DNA of 64,000 nt from the NCBI RefSeq assembly GCF_035222275.1, contig NC_085881.1, positions 1,736,001 through 1,800,000 of the forward strand, read 5' to 3'. A model generated the notes under the pieces. It was not told the origin of the DNA. It ran no database searches and saw only the letters and a program-made list of their open reading frames with translations. This DNA is from Podospora bellae-mahoneyi. Its lineage: Eukaryota; Ascomycota; Sordariomycetes; Sordariales; Podosporaceae. Below are positions 47,405-59,068 of the stretch, piece by piece. The stretch's first letter is position 1. Each line of letters starts with the position of its first letter. The translations under genes were made by a program, and so were the position numbers.

Positions 47405-47468
47405 GAGAGAGGAAGAGGGCGAGAGAGGAAGAGGGCGAGAGAGGAAGAGGGCGAGTGAGGAAGAGGGC
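47405..47468. repeat. 16-nt minisatellite, four copies
   Basis: The unit GAGAGAGGAAGAGGGC is repeated exactly three times. A fourth copy differs at one base and a partial fifth follows. It is purine-rich and lies about 1 kb upstream of the J-domain gene. Confidence 0.9.
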
Positions 47469-48503
47469 GAGTGAGGGCAGCCGGCTGTGAGAACTCTTTA
47501 CACATCTCCATCTTGCCCACCCCATGCTCCCAATTGATTCATCTTTGCTTGCCAGTTCAGTAGCATTGATGCAGTGCAGTTGAACCTGGGAAGAAACAGG
47601 AGCAGAAGCAGGACAACGCGTGAAGCAGGAAGCCAGCAGGAAGCAGGAAGCGAGAGGAGGCCCCCCGTTGGCCACATCCCACTGGAGAGAACGGCTTGCA
47701 GGTGACTTCATCGCCTGTCCTTCTTCGCTCCCCCATCACCTCATACCACATACCACGCACCACCTCACAATAACAAGCAACCCGAGCCCAGAACCAGGTC
47801 GGCACTTGGGCTGGCCCTGATAATCACGACCCTGTTCTCTGGACCGTTTTCCACTGTTTTTGCCATCGACACCTACCCACGCATACCGAGGAACTTGGGA
47901 CAACAAATCCACTTCCAGTCCATTTCACCCCACGACAGAGCAGCAACGGTTGCTTGGTGCTGGGTAGTTCAGGTGCTCCACCAGCCAAAGCACTCGTCCC
48001 ATATACAGCAACACCCGTCCCAACACCGCTTCCTCTCTCCCCCTCCCCGCTCGCTGCTGCACCTCTACAACTCCTCACACACAACCACCACCTCAACCTC
48101 ACAAACCCCCCCCCCTCCAAAACAAAAAAAACACCGCATTGTCTCCTTTTTTCCCTTGGTTTTGTTTTTGCCTGGTTGAGCCGCTGGCCGACCTGCCTTA
48201 CCTCGCCCTACCCATCAATCAGTCCGCCTCGGAAGCGTGATTCCATTCCTCGTCGCCGCATTCGCCTCCCTGCATAACTCACCACCCACGCTCCTTCGAC
48301 CCGGAGCCGAGTCCTGGCGCCTCCGATGCAATAGCCGCCCCGTGTCGACCAGCCGACTGCTGCCTCTGCACCGCGCTCCTTTCGTCGACCCCCACCGTCA
48401 TCATCCGAACACTCGCCCATCTCACCAAAGTGAAGCTCCCCAGCAGCTGCTTCTCCTTGACGGAAACAAGCGGCTCTCTCAACCATACCCGTCGCAGTTC
48501 ATC

Positions 48504-50300
48504 ATGAACACCCTCCCCGCGGATCCATGGAAGACTCTCGGTGTCGAGAAGACTGCAGACAAGTCTGAGATTCGATCTGCTTACAAGAAGCTTGTGCTCA
48601 AGTGCCACCCTGACAAGGTCCAAGACCCCGAGCTTAAGGCTCTGAAGCAGGAGGAATTCACAAAGGTACAACAAGCCTGGGAGCTGCTCAGCAATGATGT
48701 CGAGCTTGCCAAGTATGAGGAGCAGCTCAAGCTCGCTGAGCTCAAGGCAAAGGCCCAGGCCGCCATGAAGAACGCTGCGAATACGTCTGTTCCCCGCACA
48801 ACATCCACCAGGTACTACGACATTCGCACTGCCGAACCACCATCAAAGTACAAGAGCCACAGTACTTCGTCTCCCTCGACCGGGAAGGTGTACACCCATT
48901 ATGCGTCACCCCACACCCGGTCGCACGAGGAGGTTCCTGCATCTCGTACTTACGCCATCTATGAGGACGGTGAGAAGACTGCCCGTCGCACTGCCAGCTA
49001 TGAGAAGCCATCAAAGCGTGATGACGAGAAGCTGGAAGACATCAAGAGGAGAGAGAAGGAAGAGCTGCGTCGATTCAAGGAGAAGGAGGAGGAGAGGAAA
49101 AAGGAGAGGTTGATCGCCAAGGAACGTGAGAAGGAGCTGGAGCGTCAGGAAAAGGAAAGAGAAAGGGAGCGTGAGAAGGAGAGGGAGGCCCGTAGGGCTG
49201 AGAAGAAGAGAATTGAGCGTCTTGAGAAGGAGCGGGAGAAGGAGCGTCGCCGTGATGCCGAGGAGAAGACTCGCCGACACAAGCCTTACGTAGAAACGTA
49301 CCCCGAGTTTGCCGAGCAACCTTGGGCGGAAGACGAGATCTACATGACTTCTCGGTCGGATAAGAAGAAGTCTTCATCGAGCAGCAAGAAGTACGATGAC
49401 CCGATTCTTCGCGAGCGGGAACGGGAGAGGGAACGTGAGCGTGATCGTGAGCGCGAACGTGAGCGGGACAAGTCAAGCTCACGCCGGGCCAAGTCTCCTC
49501 ATGCTGCGGCGATGGAGGTCCCCGAGAGGAAACACATCGACCACTTTGCAGAGGCTGCCAGCTACATTGCCCGTGCCGGTGGTTCTGCTCCCAAGGAGAC
49601 CGCTTTTTGGAAGTCGCAAACGCCTCCTGATCATATTCTCGAGATTCCTGTCGCGCCCACACCACCTCCCGCAGACCCAGAAGAGGAGTCAATCATGCGG
49701 GCCGCCAGGCGTGCAGCTCGCCGTCCTTCACATGAGGCTTCCAAATCCAAGGAGAAGCTGAAGTACGATCTTGACGCTTCTCCTGCCAAGTCTCGTCCGA
49801 TTCCTAATCTTACCAAGTCGTACACCACTCCTCCTGTTTCTGCCGAGTCCCCTCCTCGCGTCAGCCGGACCAACACGACGCCACATGATTACGAGCGCAG
49901 CGCAGCACGCGGAGAGCGGATTGTTCCTATTCCTTCTCTTATGCGCAGCACGACTTGGGCTCCTGGTGCTGCTGCTGGCCGATCAGACCCGTATGACGAT
50001 TATTACGAATCAGACGAAGATCGAGAGCGCAGACATCGCCGTCGCCGTAACAGATCTCCCGAAGCCATCCACTACAAGGTTGAGGGCGGCAAGACCTCGA
50101 AGATGAGTTACGGGTACGGTGAGTCTCCCACCTCTCGGAGGTACGCAGACGATGGATGGAGTCCTCATTCTCCATCGGCCGCGTATGCCCAGACGGCTTT
50201 CAAGGTCAAAGAGGGCAAGTCGTATGGCTTGAATGACATCAAGTACGCGGAATACACCTACACACAAACTGACCCGTACGGTACTGCTGTGGCATCATGA
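48504..50300 (+). CDS. J-domain protein with long charged helix
   Basis: An intronless gene encodes 598 residues. The N-terminal J domain (about 6-75) has the HPD motif at 35-37 that stimulates Hsp70. Residues about 172-258 are almost only Arg, Lys and Glu and should form a single, solvent-exposed alpha helix. A second RE repeat covers 303-322. The rest is Ser/Pro-rich and disordered, ending with tyrosine-containing repeats. J proteins with this layout in fungi are often nuclear and linked to RNA processing, but the exact role is unknown. The ATG at 48504 is chosen because the J domain begins just after it. The same frame stays open 89 codons upstream without another ATG. Confidence 0.85.
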   Translation: MNTLPADPWKTLGVEKTADKSEIRSAYKKLVLKCHPDKVQDPELKALKQEEFTKVQQAWELLSNDVELAKYEEQLKLAELKAKAQAAMKNAANTSVPRTTSTRYYDIRTAEPPSKYKSHSTSSPSTGKVYTHYASPHTRSHEEVPASRTYAIYEDGEKTARRTASYEKPSKRDDEKLEDIKRREKEELRRFKEKEEERKKERLIAKEREKELERQEKEREREREKEREARRAEKKRIERLEKEREKERRRDAEEKTRRHKPYVETYPEFAEQPWAEDEIYMTSRSDKKKSSSSSKKYDDPILRERERERERERDRERERERDKSSSRRAKSPHAAAMEVPERKHIDHFAEAASYIARAGGSAPKETAFWKSQTPPDHILEIPVAPTPPPADPEEESIMRAARRAARRPSHEASKSKEKLKYDLDASPAKSRPIPNLTKSYTTPPVSAESPPRVSRTNTTPHDYERSAARGERIVPIPSLMRSTTWAPGAAAGRSDPYDDYYESDEDRERRHRRRRNRSPEAIHYKVEGGKTSKMSYGYGESPTSRRYADDGWSPHSPSAAYAQTAFKVKEGKSYGLNDIKYAEYTYTQTDPYGTAVAS

Positions 50301-50525
50301 AAGTAATGCCGCGGACCGGTCGTCGCTTTGTTGCCATCGCCGTGCAGGGAGTCGAGCTGGCATCAAATGCCACCATCGAACCATTCGACAGCTGGCTGAG
50401 ACTGCCTCGACTACCTCTCTGCGCCTCTCCCTGATGTATTCTCGGCAAACCATTTCTAATTCTTAATGAGCGACGGGACCTAACATTTTTGCTCTTATGC
50501 GAGCATTGAGCATTTGCAAAGGTAG

Positions 50526-50558
50526 TTTTTTTTTTTTTTTTCTTTTTTTTTTTTTTTT
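50526..50558. repeat. T-rich run of 33 nt
   Basis: There are 32 T with a single C inside, followed by a further T6. It lies in the 3' region of the J-domain gene. Confidence 0.9.
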
Positions 50559-51234
50559 CCTTTTTTGGGCAGGAGTTTTGGGCATAGGATTTCGACTTGG
50601 GCTATGGATGTGGACTCGGATCTATTTTCCTCTGATGGTTTTCCTATCTACTCTTTTTGGATATCTTTTGACATGGACGAAATATTTCATGAAGGAAAAG
50701 AAAAAGAAGCAGTAACGAAGCCAGCTCATGTGTTTTTCTCCATTTCTTTCACATTTTTCCTCTATTCCATCAAGTTATGAATAGATTGGTTATGGGATGA
50801 TGAGGAAATGGAATTTATGCGAGGAGAGAGAATGATGGAGACCACCACTGGGAGGAATGGGAAGGGAATTTTGGATATGGCATTGCATGAGGCGAAAGGG
50901 TCAGTCAGTCAGTCAGTCAAGTTGAAGTCTGGGGTCACGTCAACAACTCGCGCCGCTAGGGTCTTGAAAATAGGCTCTAGCTGACACTGATGAATCGCCG
51001 CATGACTTACTGGCTGGGCTGGCTGCCTACCCACCGAGGCATGAATGGAGTTGGGATATGATGACGAGACGAAGCATTGATGAGCGAGCAAAGCGGTTGG
51101 GTGTGGGTTGGGCTTTTTTTTCTTTGTCCTTTTTTTTGATGACATTTTTCTTTTCTTCATCATGTATCTATGACATACCAAACGCTGCGAGCCTTTTTGT
51201 TTCTGACAACAAAAACGCAACGCAAACACGCACG

Positions 51235-51256
51235 CACACACACACACACACACACA
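51235..51256. repeat. (CA)11 microsatellite
   Basis: Eleven perfect CA units lie in the convergent spacer. Confidence 0.9.
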
Positions 51257-52037
51257 AACAAATCAACAACAGGCGCTATCACGCATCATCATCAAATTCG
51301 CATTCGCAGTTACCGTCAATTCTAGGCAACGTCTTACGAATCTACAAGAACGGCATGTGTGTGAATTGGTTGGATGATGGGATGGGGGCTGAGTTGGGAG
51401 TAGGGGAGCATGGGGGGTGGCTGAGGTATTTGGGGGAGGAGCTTGGGTTGGATTAGGTTGATGGGGTTAAAGGTGTTGGTGGTAGTGGGAGCTTGCTGGC
51501 TGGGCGAGTGTGGCTATGGCGGGTGGGTTGGTGGTGGTGACACGCAACCTCTTCTTTTGGAGGAGAGGTTTTTCTATGGTATTTGGTCAACTACCAAGAC
51601 TTGCACTTGGAAATTGACCATGTCTCGTTGAGGAAACGGGATGCTGGGAGGAAAGAATCTTTTTGGGACCTTTTTTTCTTCTTTTTCATTTTATTCATGA
51701 CTCTTATGACAATTTGCAAGCAGCAAGCTAGTTTGATGAAATAACAAGAACGAACCTGAGACTTTTTATGACTGAATAATATCCGATGGCCGCTCGCAAA
51801 AAAACAGATGGGTATTGTTATTGTGTAGTGTAGTGGTGTACATGTAACTGACAGTAGATGCCAGGTAGGATGATTGTTATTATCTTCAAGGTGGGCAGGT
51901 GAGCAAACACTTTCCCTCCTCTCTATGTTTGTATGCCCCCTGTTCTCCTACTCTCTTATCGCTACAAACGCCCTATCCAAGGGCCCATCTTGGTTTCTTC
52001 GCTTTCGTCGGTCCAAACGGTTGGAAGTGTTTCAGTA

Positions 52038-53877
52038 TCATACCAGCACATAGAGCGAGCAAATCTACCACCCATATTAGCGCCGCCCTCTCTCCTCTTC
52101 CTCAGAATAGGACTTACCAGACTCAACCCCAAAATCATGCTACACCAAAAACAAACATTATTAAACGTCTTCCTCCCCCTCACCCACCTCGTCCTCTGCA
52201 GCACCACAAGCGGCAACTGCATCATCTGACACACAAACCCATACCCCCTCAGCTTCTTGGTGATACACCCCATCACAATCTCGTGGCCCACCGCGCTGAT
52301 CAAGAACGTAATCACCGTTGCGTTCCCCTTGCCAATATACGGCCTGCTCGCGCTGTAGACGTGTCTCCTGAGGAACGAATAAACAGGCACGTTCCACTCC
52401 CTCGAGAACTCCATCCAGTCCGTGCTATTCCACCAGTCACTATAAAAATGTCTGTCCGCAAAATGCGTAATTTCCGCAAACGCCCCAAGGACATACTCAA
52501 AAATGACCAGAAACACGAGTAAAAAGGTGAGCATGAAGGGAAAAAGTAGCCAGGAGATGGTCTCGGACAGGATGAGGAGGATTTCGCTTGGCGAAGGGGG
52601 GGCAACAGTGTCGTTAAGCCGTAAAGAGGCGTCCGTCAAGGCGGGGAGGATGAACTCCTCTGAAATGATCGTCAGTAAGAAGATACACCCAAACGTGGCA
52701 GCGATTTTGCTGAGGAGGTTCTGCCAGTCGATGTTCTCCGTGCGGGGGTATTCGATCTCGTAGCAGAGGGTTGGGCAGCACAAGAAGTCGAGGTAGTTCC
52801 ACCAGGTGAGGTTGGATGGGTAGGTGATGTTGCCTATCGGGCTGGTGAGCTCCCTGGCCAAAACTTCGCGAAGCTGGGCTAGCTCGTCGGATTCCTCGCT
52901 GGATTCGTGGTGGTGGTCTTTTTCGAGGAGTTGGTGCTGTTGGGCGCTGCCGTTTGCGCTTCGCGGGCTGGTGGCAACGGTGCCCATGGGATTTTCGGGG
53001 GTTGGGTAGAGGTAGGCTGGGGCGCGGGAGGCGGTGGATGGGTCGTCGAGGTCGCGGAGACGTTTTTCGGCTTCGGAGAGATGGCCGTTGTAGAAGGCGT
53101 AGGAGTGCATCTTCATGAGCATGACCATGGTGTGGAGGATCAGGAAGACTTGGGCTGTCCAGGTCCAACCGAACAGAAAGGGCACGGCGATCCAGAGCGC
53201 CAGCCACAGGACTTGATATATGCTCATGATGGCTGTTCCGCCTCTGGCCCAGGTCAGGGAGCTGCCGGCGGGCGCATCGCGGAAGAGCTTTTGTAAGGGG
53301 AGGGCGACGGCTGTGCTGGCGACCATGAGAAAATCAGCGATGGCGAGATGCCAGAGCTTGACAGTAAAAAGGCTCCATATTTGAACGCGCATTGGGTATC
53401 CGGTGTCCTTTACATTGCGCAACATGGTGGTGACGGCCATGATGGCCAGGCCGATCCAGAAGAGGTTGAAGAAGCCATGGAAGTCGCGGTAGTCGCTGTT
53501 GGGATCGAAGTGGGAAACTCGACTGGCGAACTCGATGGTGGGGAAGAGACGTCGGCGTTGCTCTGCGCGAACCTGCTTACGGGCGGAAGAGAGCGCCTTG
53601 ACGGACTGAGGAGCATCTGGGGGTACTGGTGTTGATCGGCCGCTATGAGGAGAGACGCTGTGGTTAGCAGTTGCCACACAGCTATCGCAGCTCTGGCATT
53701 CGAATTGACTCACCTAGTGGTAGCCGTGGCGTGACCATTGGTATTTGGATCAAGAGCGCCGTTTGCCTCGGAAAGGTTACTGATGTGGGAGAGCTGGGTA
53801 TGGACTGATTTCCTAGGGCGCGGGCGCAAGATGCGATCGGGACCCTCCGAGACATCGGCCGACGTGGTGGACGACAT
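52038..53877 (-). CDS. ARE2: Sterol O-acyltransferase (ACAT, MBOAT family)
   Basis: Three exons, 53877-53714, 53642-52118 and 52064-52038, encode 571 residues. It esterifies ergosterol with fatty acyl-CoA in the ER for storage in lipid droplets. The MBOAT signature FYSDWWNS and the active-site histidine in SAVGHEIVMG are present, and multiple hydrophobic spans cover about 120-560. The N-terminal 110 residues are polar and cytosolic. The last exon is only nine codons long; without the 53-nt intron the frame would run on into unrelated residues, while with it the protein ends LGLSLICSLYVLV, the usual hydrophobic end. The ARE2 symbol follows yeast; ARE1 cannot be excluded. Confidence 0.94.
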
Positions 53878-56665
53878 TGCTAGATACGAACCGTAAGTAG
53901 CACGACACGAGCGAAAACTAGGACGGCACGTGTAGATCCAAAGGTTCGAGTGCGGTTCGGGTCCTCAAATTAAAGTTTCCACAAAGCTTCAGGGGAACGC
54001 GCTTGTGGTGACGGTATCAAAAGAACAGGGAACAATAGACATTCGATGCTTGTCACCCTGACCCTACCAACAGAGGAAAACAAGAAATGAAGGTATCATG
54101 AGCCATGTCCAACTCGCAAACTCCGTTTTAGCAACCGGTGATACGCGTACAATTGGCCTCGAGAATAATTAGAGTGACCTTCCACTTTGCGACCAACAGT
54201 CTCGGATTGCTCGGCTGGCGTCAGCTTCAAGAACACTACGTCACTGACACGTGACTAGCAGGGGTCCAAGACATTCCAAGACATCCGTGAGAGTCTTTGA
54301 TTCTCTTTCCGGTACACTTCGAATCGCCGCCTCGCAAAGTCCTAAAATCCCAAATGCGGTGCTGCTTCGGAAGACGTGGGTCAGATCTGAGCCACGGCGT
54401 TGACGCGCCGCAATATATGTTTCCTCGAGATGCCTTGAGAGGCTGACGCGGATGGGGCGTTATGGCGCTTTATCATGGCCCCTGGGCTGCGCGGGACGAG
54501 CCGCTTCTCTCGATTATTTCAGACAAGTACGGACCAGATGGATAGAGCAAAAAGATACGGGCGGCAGAGGCTTTCTGCCTAGTCGAACACCCAAAAAGCC
54601 ACAAAGCAATTGGGTTTGCCTATTCTGTGCTATCCAAGACAAAAACGTCAACGGACACCCGGCTCGCCCGGATCTACGGCACCACCACGAGGCCCCGGTT
54701 ACGTCAAACAAGCAGAAGCAGCTCCCGATGGCAGGTTCAAATAAAATAAAGAAAAGCCGGCAATCGTGGAATGTTGAACCGAGTTACACCATTTTGGGGA
54801 AAGCCTTATGCGTGAGATGTTGCTTCGGAACTCAAAACACAGGGCACTGAGGCTGTGTCCTTGTTGGCGACACTCCCCATTGCACCGGAATTTCTCGCCG
54901 GCATCATATGTGCCGCAGAAGTGAGTGGATGGGCTCACAGGTTGGGCTATGATACCGAGCGACTTTCATGGAGATCCTTTCTGTTCGTCCGACTCTGTGT
55001 GAGACTGGGGGACCAATAAATATCCAGAATTGACCATCGTGGTGTTGCGGGGCAAAGTCAGACGAGGGGTTGGGCTCTTGGTCATCCCTCCCCTACCATC
55101 TCCCCTCTATCTTTTTTCGATACACCACGGCCAATCTTCAGATCGATATCTCGTGTGGCGGTTGTCTGAACACAACTGGCTTTTTGTTGCTTGTTATCTT
55201 TGCACCATAGCAGAGATAGGCTGCTTACACTGCAGACAACATCTGGTAAGGAAAAGAACAGGGTATCAGCCGAAGACAGAGCTGGTATCTCGGGAGTCAG
55301 AGATAAGATGAAAGCCTCATCAGGGAAGCGATGCAACGAGAAAGATATTTTTGTCAGCCGCCTTCTAAGAACATTCCTAATTACAGCACCATGACGGCAG
55401 GTTTCTTTCCTGCGTCAAGTGTCTTGGCGATATCTTTGATCGAGATGGAAGAATGGCCTTGAAGGGTATCAACGGGACTTCTGTTCCTTTGTCTCATCCG
55501 GCTTGTCAGGGTCCCATGATGTTGACCGCCCACATGGCCGCGGTCCACTGATGAACTGCACTTGGTGAGACGGTTCGATCTCCTTCCTGTCTTGAGACGG
55601 TCACACAAGATAGAATCCCCCAAAGCGTTTTAGGCGATTTGCTGAGTGGCGGGCCCATTCATCGCCAAATGGACCTCGCCTCCGACCCGTGCCCCTGATT
55701 GTGAGTGTCATGGGTTCAAATAACTAGCACTATCATAAAGGCGCTGGATTTCTTCCGAAATTCAACGTTACCTCGAGAGTCCCGACCCCGATCCCCGTCA
55801 ACCTCACCTTCAACCTAACCCTCAAAAAAACAAAAAACGAAATTGACAACCGGGACCAGCTGCCCGGCCAGGCAAGGTCGCAGCCCGCATCGTCACCAAC
55901 CAAGGTACTAAAGATTACAAGTGGAGTTTGAGATCACGACCAGACTTTCTCTCCACGCCAGACGGGCATACAAACAGGTCACAAGCGCAAGGCTTGCGCA
56001 CGCCCTGCGCAGCGCCTTTTCTCCCAACGCGCACAACAAGAGTGCTCTTGAAAAAAAAAAGGAGGACTTTTGGTCCGGGAGTCCGGACGAGGACCCGTTA
56101 TCAATCGATTTCTTCCCGACACCAAGCAAACCTTGGACGGTTATCAGCAGTTCTCGTCGAACCACCACCACTCTCCCACTCTCCCACTGGGCCACAACTG
56201 CAGCAGCGCCTATCTCTGAGTGGCTTTCCGAGACCCAGTCGACCAGTCGGCCCACGACCACGCGCAACAAGCAGCAAGCAGCAGCAGGAGTAGCGGTACA
56301 TCGCATCGCCTCGCCTCGCCGTGCCTCGCCGTCTCCCTCCCTCGCCATCCAGGTCAGGTCCCTCTGTTCGTCCAGTGCAGGTCGCAGGTCCCGGTGCAGG
56401 CACCCTTGAGGCACCCTTGGCGGATTGGGCATCCGGGAGAAGCCAAGCAGAAGCCGCAGAACACCCCGGACCCCACCCAGCCGCCCACACCCCAGTCTGG
56501 GTGTGCTGAGTGTGCCCACTAAAAGGTTGCCCTGGACGGTGTCACCCTCCGCGAAAGTGACTGCGAAAGTGTGTGTGTGAGAGTCTGGGGAGGGTCCCAC
56601 GGTCCCCAACATCCCGCTGCGTCGGCCGAAGTTGCGCTGACTTCTGACCCGAAGCAAGCGCAGCC
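53878..56665. promoter_or_regulatory. Divergent promoter region, ARE2 and kinase (2.8 kb)
   Basis: The genes start at opposite ends. Near ARE2 there is a composite ACGTCAC...CACGTGAC element (54238-54255). The right part, about 55900-56665, is C/T-rich with repeated GCCTCGCC-type phrases and is probably the kinase 5' UTR. An open frame there (55921-56409) has no ATG. No further gene was recognised. Confidence 0.45.
54238..54255. promoter_or_regulatory. CRE/E-box composite upstream of ARE2
   Basis: ACGTCAC is followed by CACGTGAC, giving inverted GTCAC/GTGAC arms 6 nt apart and an E-box CACGTG at 54248-54253. It lies about 360 nt upstream of the ARE2 start. SREBP-type bHLH factors that control sterol genes bind E-box-like sites. 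The link is inferred. Confidence 0.3.
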
Positions 56666-59068
56666 ATGGCTTCGCGGCCACCCCATCCAGATCCCATAAA
56701 CCTCCCCCAATCTGCTCCGTCGGTGCTCGTATCCTCCGACAGACGTGACGACACCGATCCCCATCATGGCCGCCCCTACGAGCCTGCGGCTTCCATAGCT
56801 GCCGCCAGAGGCCGAGAGCAACACGATTTCTTCGCCCCTACTACCTCTGCGCAACCCAAACCCGCGCCTGATTCGGCCTCCCCTTACACAGAGACAGCAG
56901 CAGGTGTAACGCCGACCTCTGGTTCAGTCCCTCGGTTCTCTCTGAGTCCTGTGCAATTCCACGTCCACACTACAGCCCCGTCGCCTCCCCCTCCGCTGCC
57001 GGCCCGGTCCGCTGCTCGTTCTCCGTCCTCCTCGACTCAGGACCCGTTCGCCCCCCCGAGTCACAGCTTTTCCTCCCAACGACCGGCCCACCTCGGCAGC
57101 AACGCCCTGCGGCTGCAAACCGAACTTCATCCCGGCTCTCCCCCGCATTCGAACCCCCACCACGACTTCACGGCGCCAGCAAGCAACCCGAAGCCCTCGC
57201 CGAAACTCTCCTTGAGGCACATTCCTTCGGCCTCTTCCCTACGCTCGATCACGAGAACGCCCAGCTTCAAGGCCGGCAGCCTGTCCGGTGCCTTTGGTTC
57301 AGCCTCGGCTGCGAGCTCGACCGTGGCGAGTCCTGTCATTGCCGCGATGGGCGACGTTACTCCCTTGCCTTCCCCTCTGCTCTCGACACATTCTCCGGGA
57401 CCATGGAAGCGCCATGCCAGCGAAGCCTCGGCCTTGCGGTCACCAGTCGACGATGGTCTCCCAGAAGCGATTCCAGAAGACCCCAAGACAGCAACCACCC
57501 CGACAAATGCAAAGTTCCGCGGGTATGCGGCGCTCTCATCACAGCATGCGGCGGGGATATTGGTCGAGAATGCAGTGGCCGAAAGGCCTGGATACCTTGC
57601 GAAACCCAAATCACATACCAGGAACAGGAGTATCAGCGATTACAAGCCAGATCCAATGTTGATACCTAAGCGGATGTCGACAGTTTCTGGATCGCGCGTG
57701 AAAGCTGACCATGCGAGCCTTTCCGAACCACATATGCGGCGGGAGCGTAACCTATCCGAAGCACGAGGTTTGACGCCCATCGAAAAGCCACCCACTCCAC
57801 CTCCGAGCGAGTCCTCACTCAGTGCCACAGAATCATGCTCCTCGTCCAAGAGCTCGACGGCCTCCCTCACCAGCACCAGGAAGCACCCTCCACCAGAATA
57901 CTTTGAAGCCTTTGGTAGGCATGACTCGAAACGACGTCGGTGGAGGGCTATTGGGCAGCTGGGCCAGGGTACTTTCAGTCGGGTCATGCTTGCGACGAGC
58001 CAGACATCACCTGCCTCGGACGACGAGGACATCTCCCCTAGCACCGTCCCCGTCACGCCAGATCTATCGGCACAGCACGAGCGGCGATCGCTCGTTGCGG
58101 TCAAGATCTGCGAGCATGGGGCTCTAGGCGGCGCCTCAGAAGAACGAATCGAGATGAGTCTCAAACGTGAACTAGAGGTTATGAAGTGCATCCGGCACCC
58201 ATCTCTGGTGAACCTCAAGGCCTGGAGCATCGAATCGTCACGGGCGATCCTTGTCCTCAGCTATTATCCCGGCGGTGACCTCTTCGATGTTGCCAGTAAA
58301 CATCGGGACCTACTCAGCCCTCCGCTCTTGAGCCGCATGTTCGCCGAGTTGATAGGCGCTGTCAGCTATCTTCACGGCAAGAAGATTGTCCATAGAGATA
58401 TAAAACTCGAGAGTGAGTGCTTCCCCCTGCCTCCACATCCTCGTACCTTTTGATTGCATCATGTAAATCTGACTTCGGTGTTAGACGTCCTGGTCAATCT
58501 CACGCCGGAGGAACTATGCGTGAAAGACGTGAACTGGGCGGCGTACCCATATCCCGTCATCACGCTTAGCGACCTCGGCCTCTCCCGACAAGTCGAGGAT
58601 GATGAGGTGCTCACGACAAGATGCGGCTCAGATGATTACGCTGCTCCTGAAGTAATAATGGGCCAGCCCTACGACGGCCGCGCCACCGATGCGTGGTCGC
58701 TGGGCGTGCTTCTCTACGCGTTGTTGGAAGGCAGGTTACCTTTTGACCCCCACCCCGGTGCTGGCGATTATGCCATGCAATTGCGGATGCGGAGTCGCAC
58801 TAGTCACCGTATCGCCCGCATAGAATGGCGGTGGATCGAGTACGGGGTCAAGGACGGTGAGGATGGAGAAGGAGACCACGAAGCGGACCTTGCCAAGTTT
58901 GATGCCAAGGGCTTGACCGGCGCCATGGAGGTTGTAGAAGGACTTCTCAAACGCGCAAAGAGCCGTTTGTCTGTGGCCAAGGTGGCCGAAACCAAATGGG
59001 TGTCTGATGCCATCCAGGTCCCTGACGGCATCAAGTTTAGAGAGGAAGAGGAAGGTGAGGAAGTTTAA
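56666..59068 (+). CDS. Serine/threonine protein kinase with disordered N-terminus
   Basis: Two exons, 56666-58412 and 58485-59068, encode 776 residues. The first 420 are Ser/Pro-rich and disordered. The kinase domain starts with GQLGQGTFSRV at 430-440. The ATP-anchoring lysine is K480 (VAVK), after an insertion of about 28 residues. HRDIKLEN at 576-583 is the catalytic loop, interrupted by the intron. The metal-binding motif reads DLG (612-614) instead of DFG, and APE at 636-638 follows CGSDDYA. About 18 extra residues lie between catalytic loop and DLG. All catalytic residues are present, so it should be active. It looks like a fungal CAMK-related kinase, but I cannot name the subfamily. Confidence 0.87.

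Larger units (their letters stand above)
41768..48503. other. Gene-poor spacer of 6.7 kb
   Basis: No supported gene was found on either strand. Base composition is ordinary. Seen inside are a CAGCC tandem (45709-45728), a 9-bp hairpin (46231-46266), a 16-nt minisatellite (47405-47468), and from about 47900 onward C- and CA-rich sequence typical of a fungal promoter and long 5' UTR for the J-domain gene. Confidence 0.4.
50301..52037. other. Convergent spacer of 1.7 kb
   Basis: It separates the ends of the J-domain and ARE2 genes. It holds a T-rich run of 33 nt (50526-50558), a GTCA tandem near 50900-50918 and (CA)11 at 51235-51256. Small frames in it lack support. Confidence 0.5.

Noticed and set aside
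55921-56409. A 162-codon plus-strand frame before the kinase gene
   Set aside because: It has no ATG near its start and sits in what should be the kinase 5' UTR.
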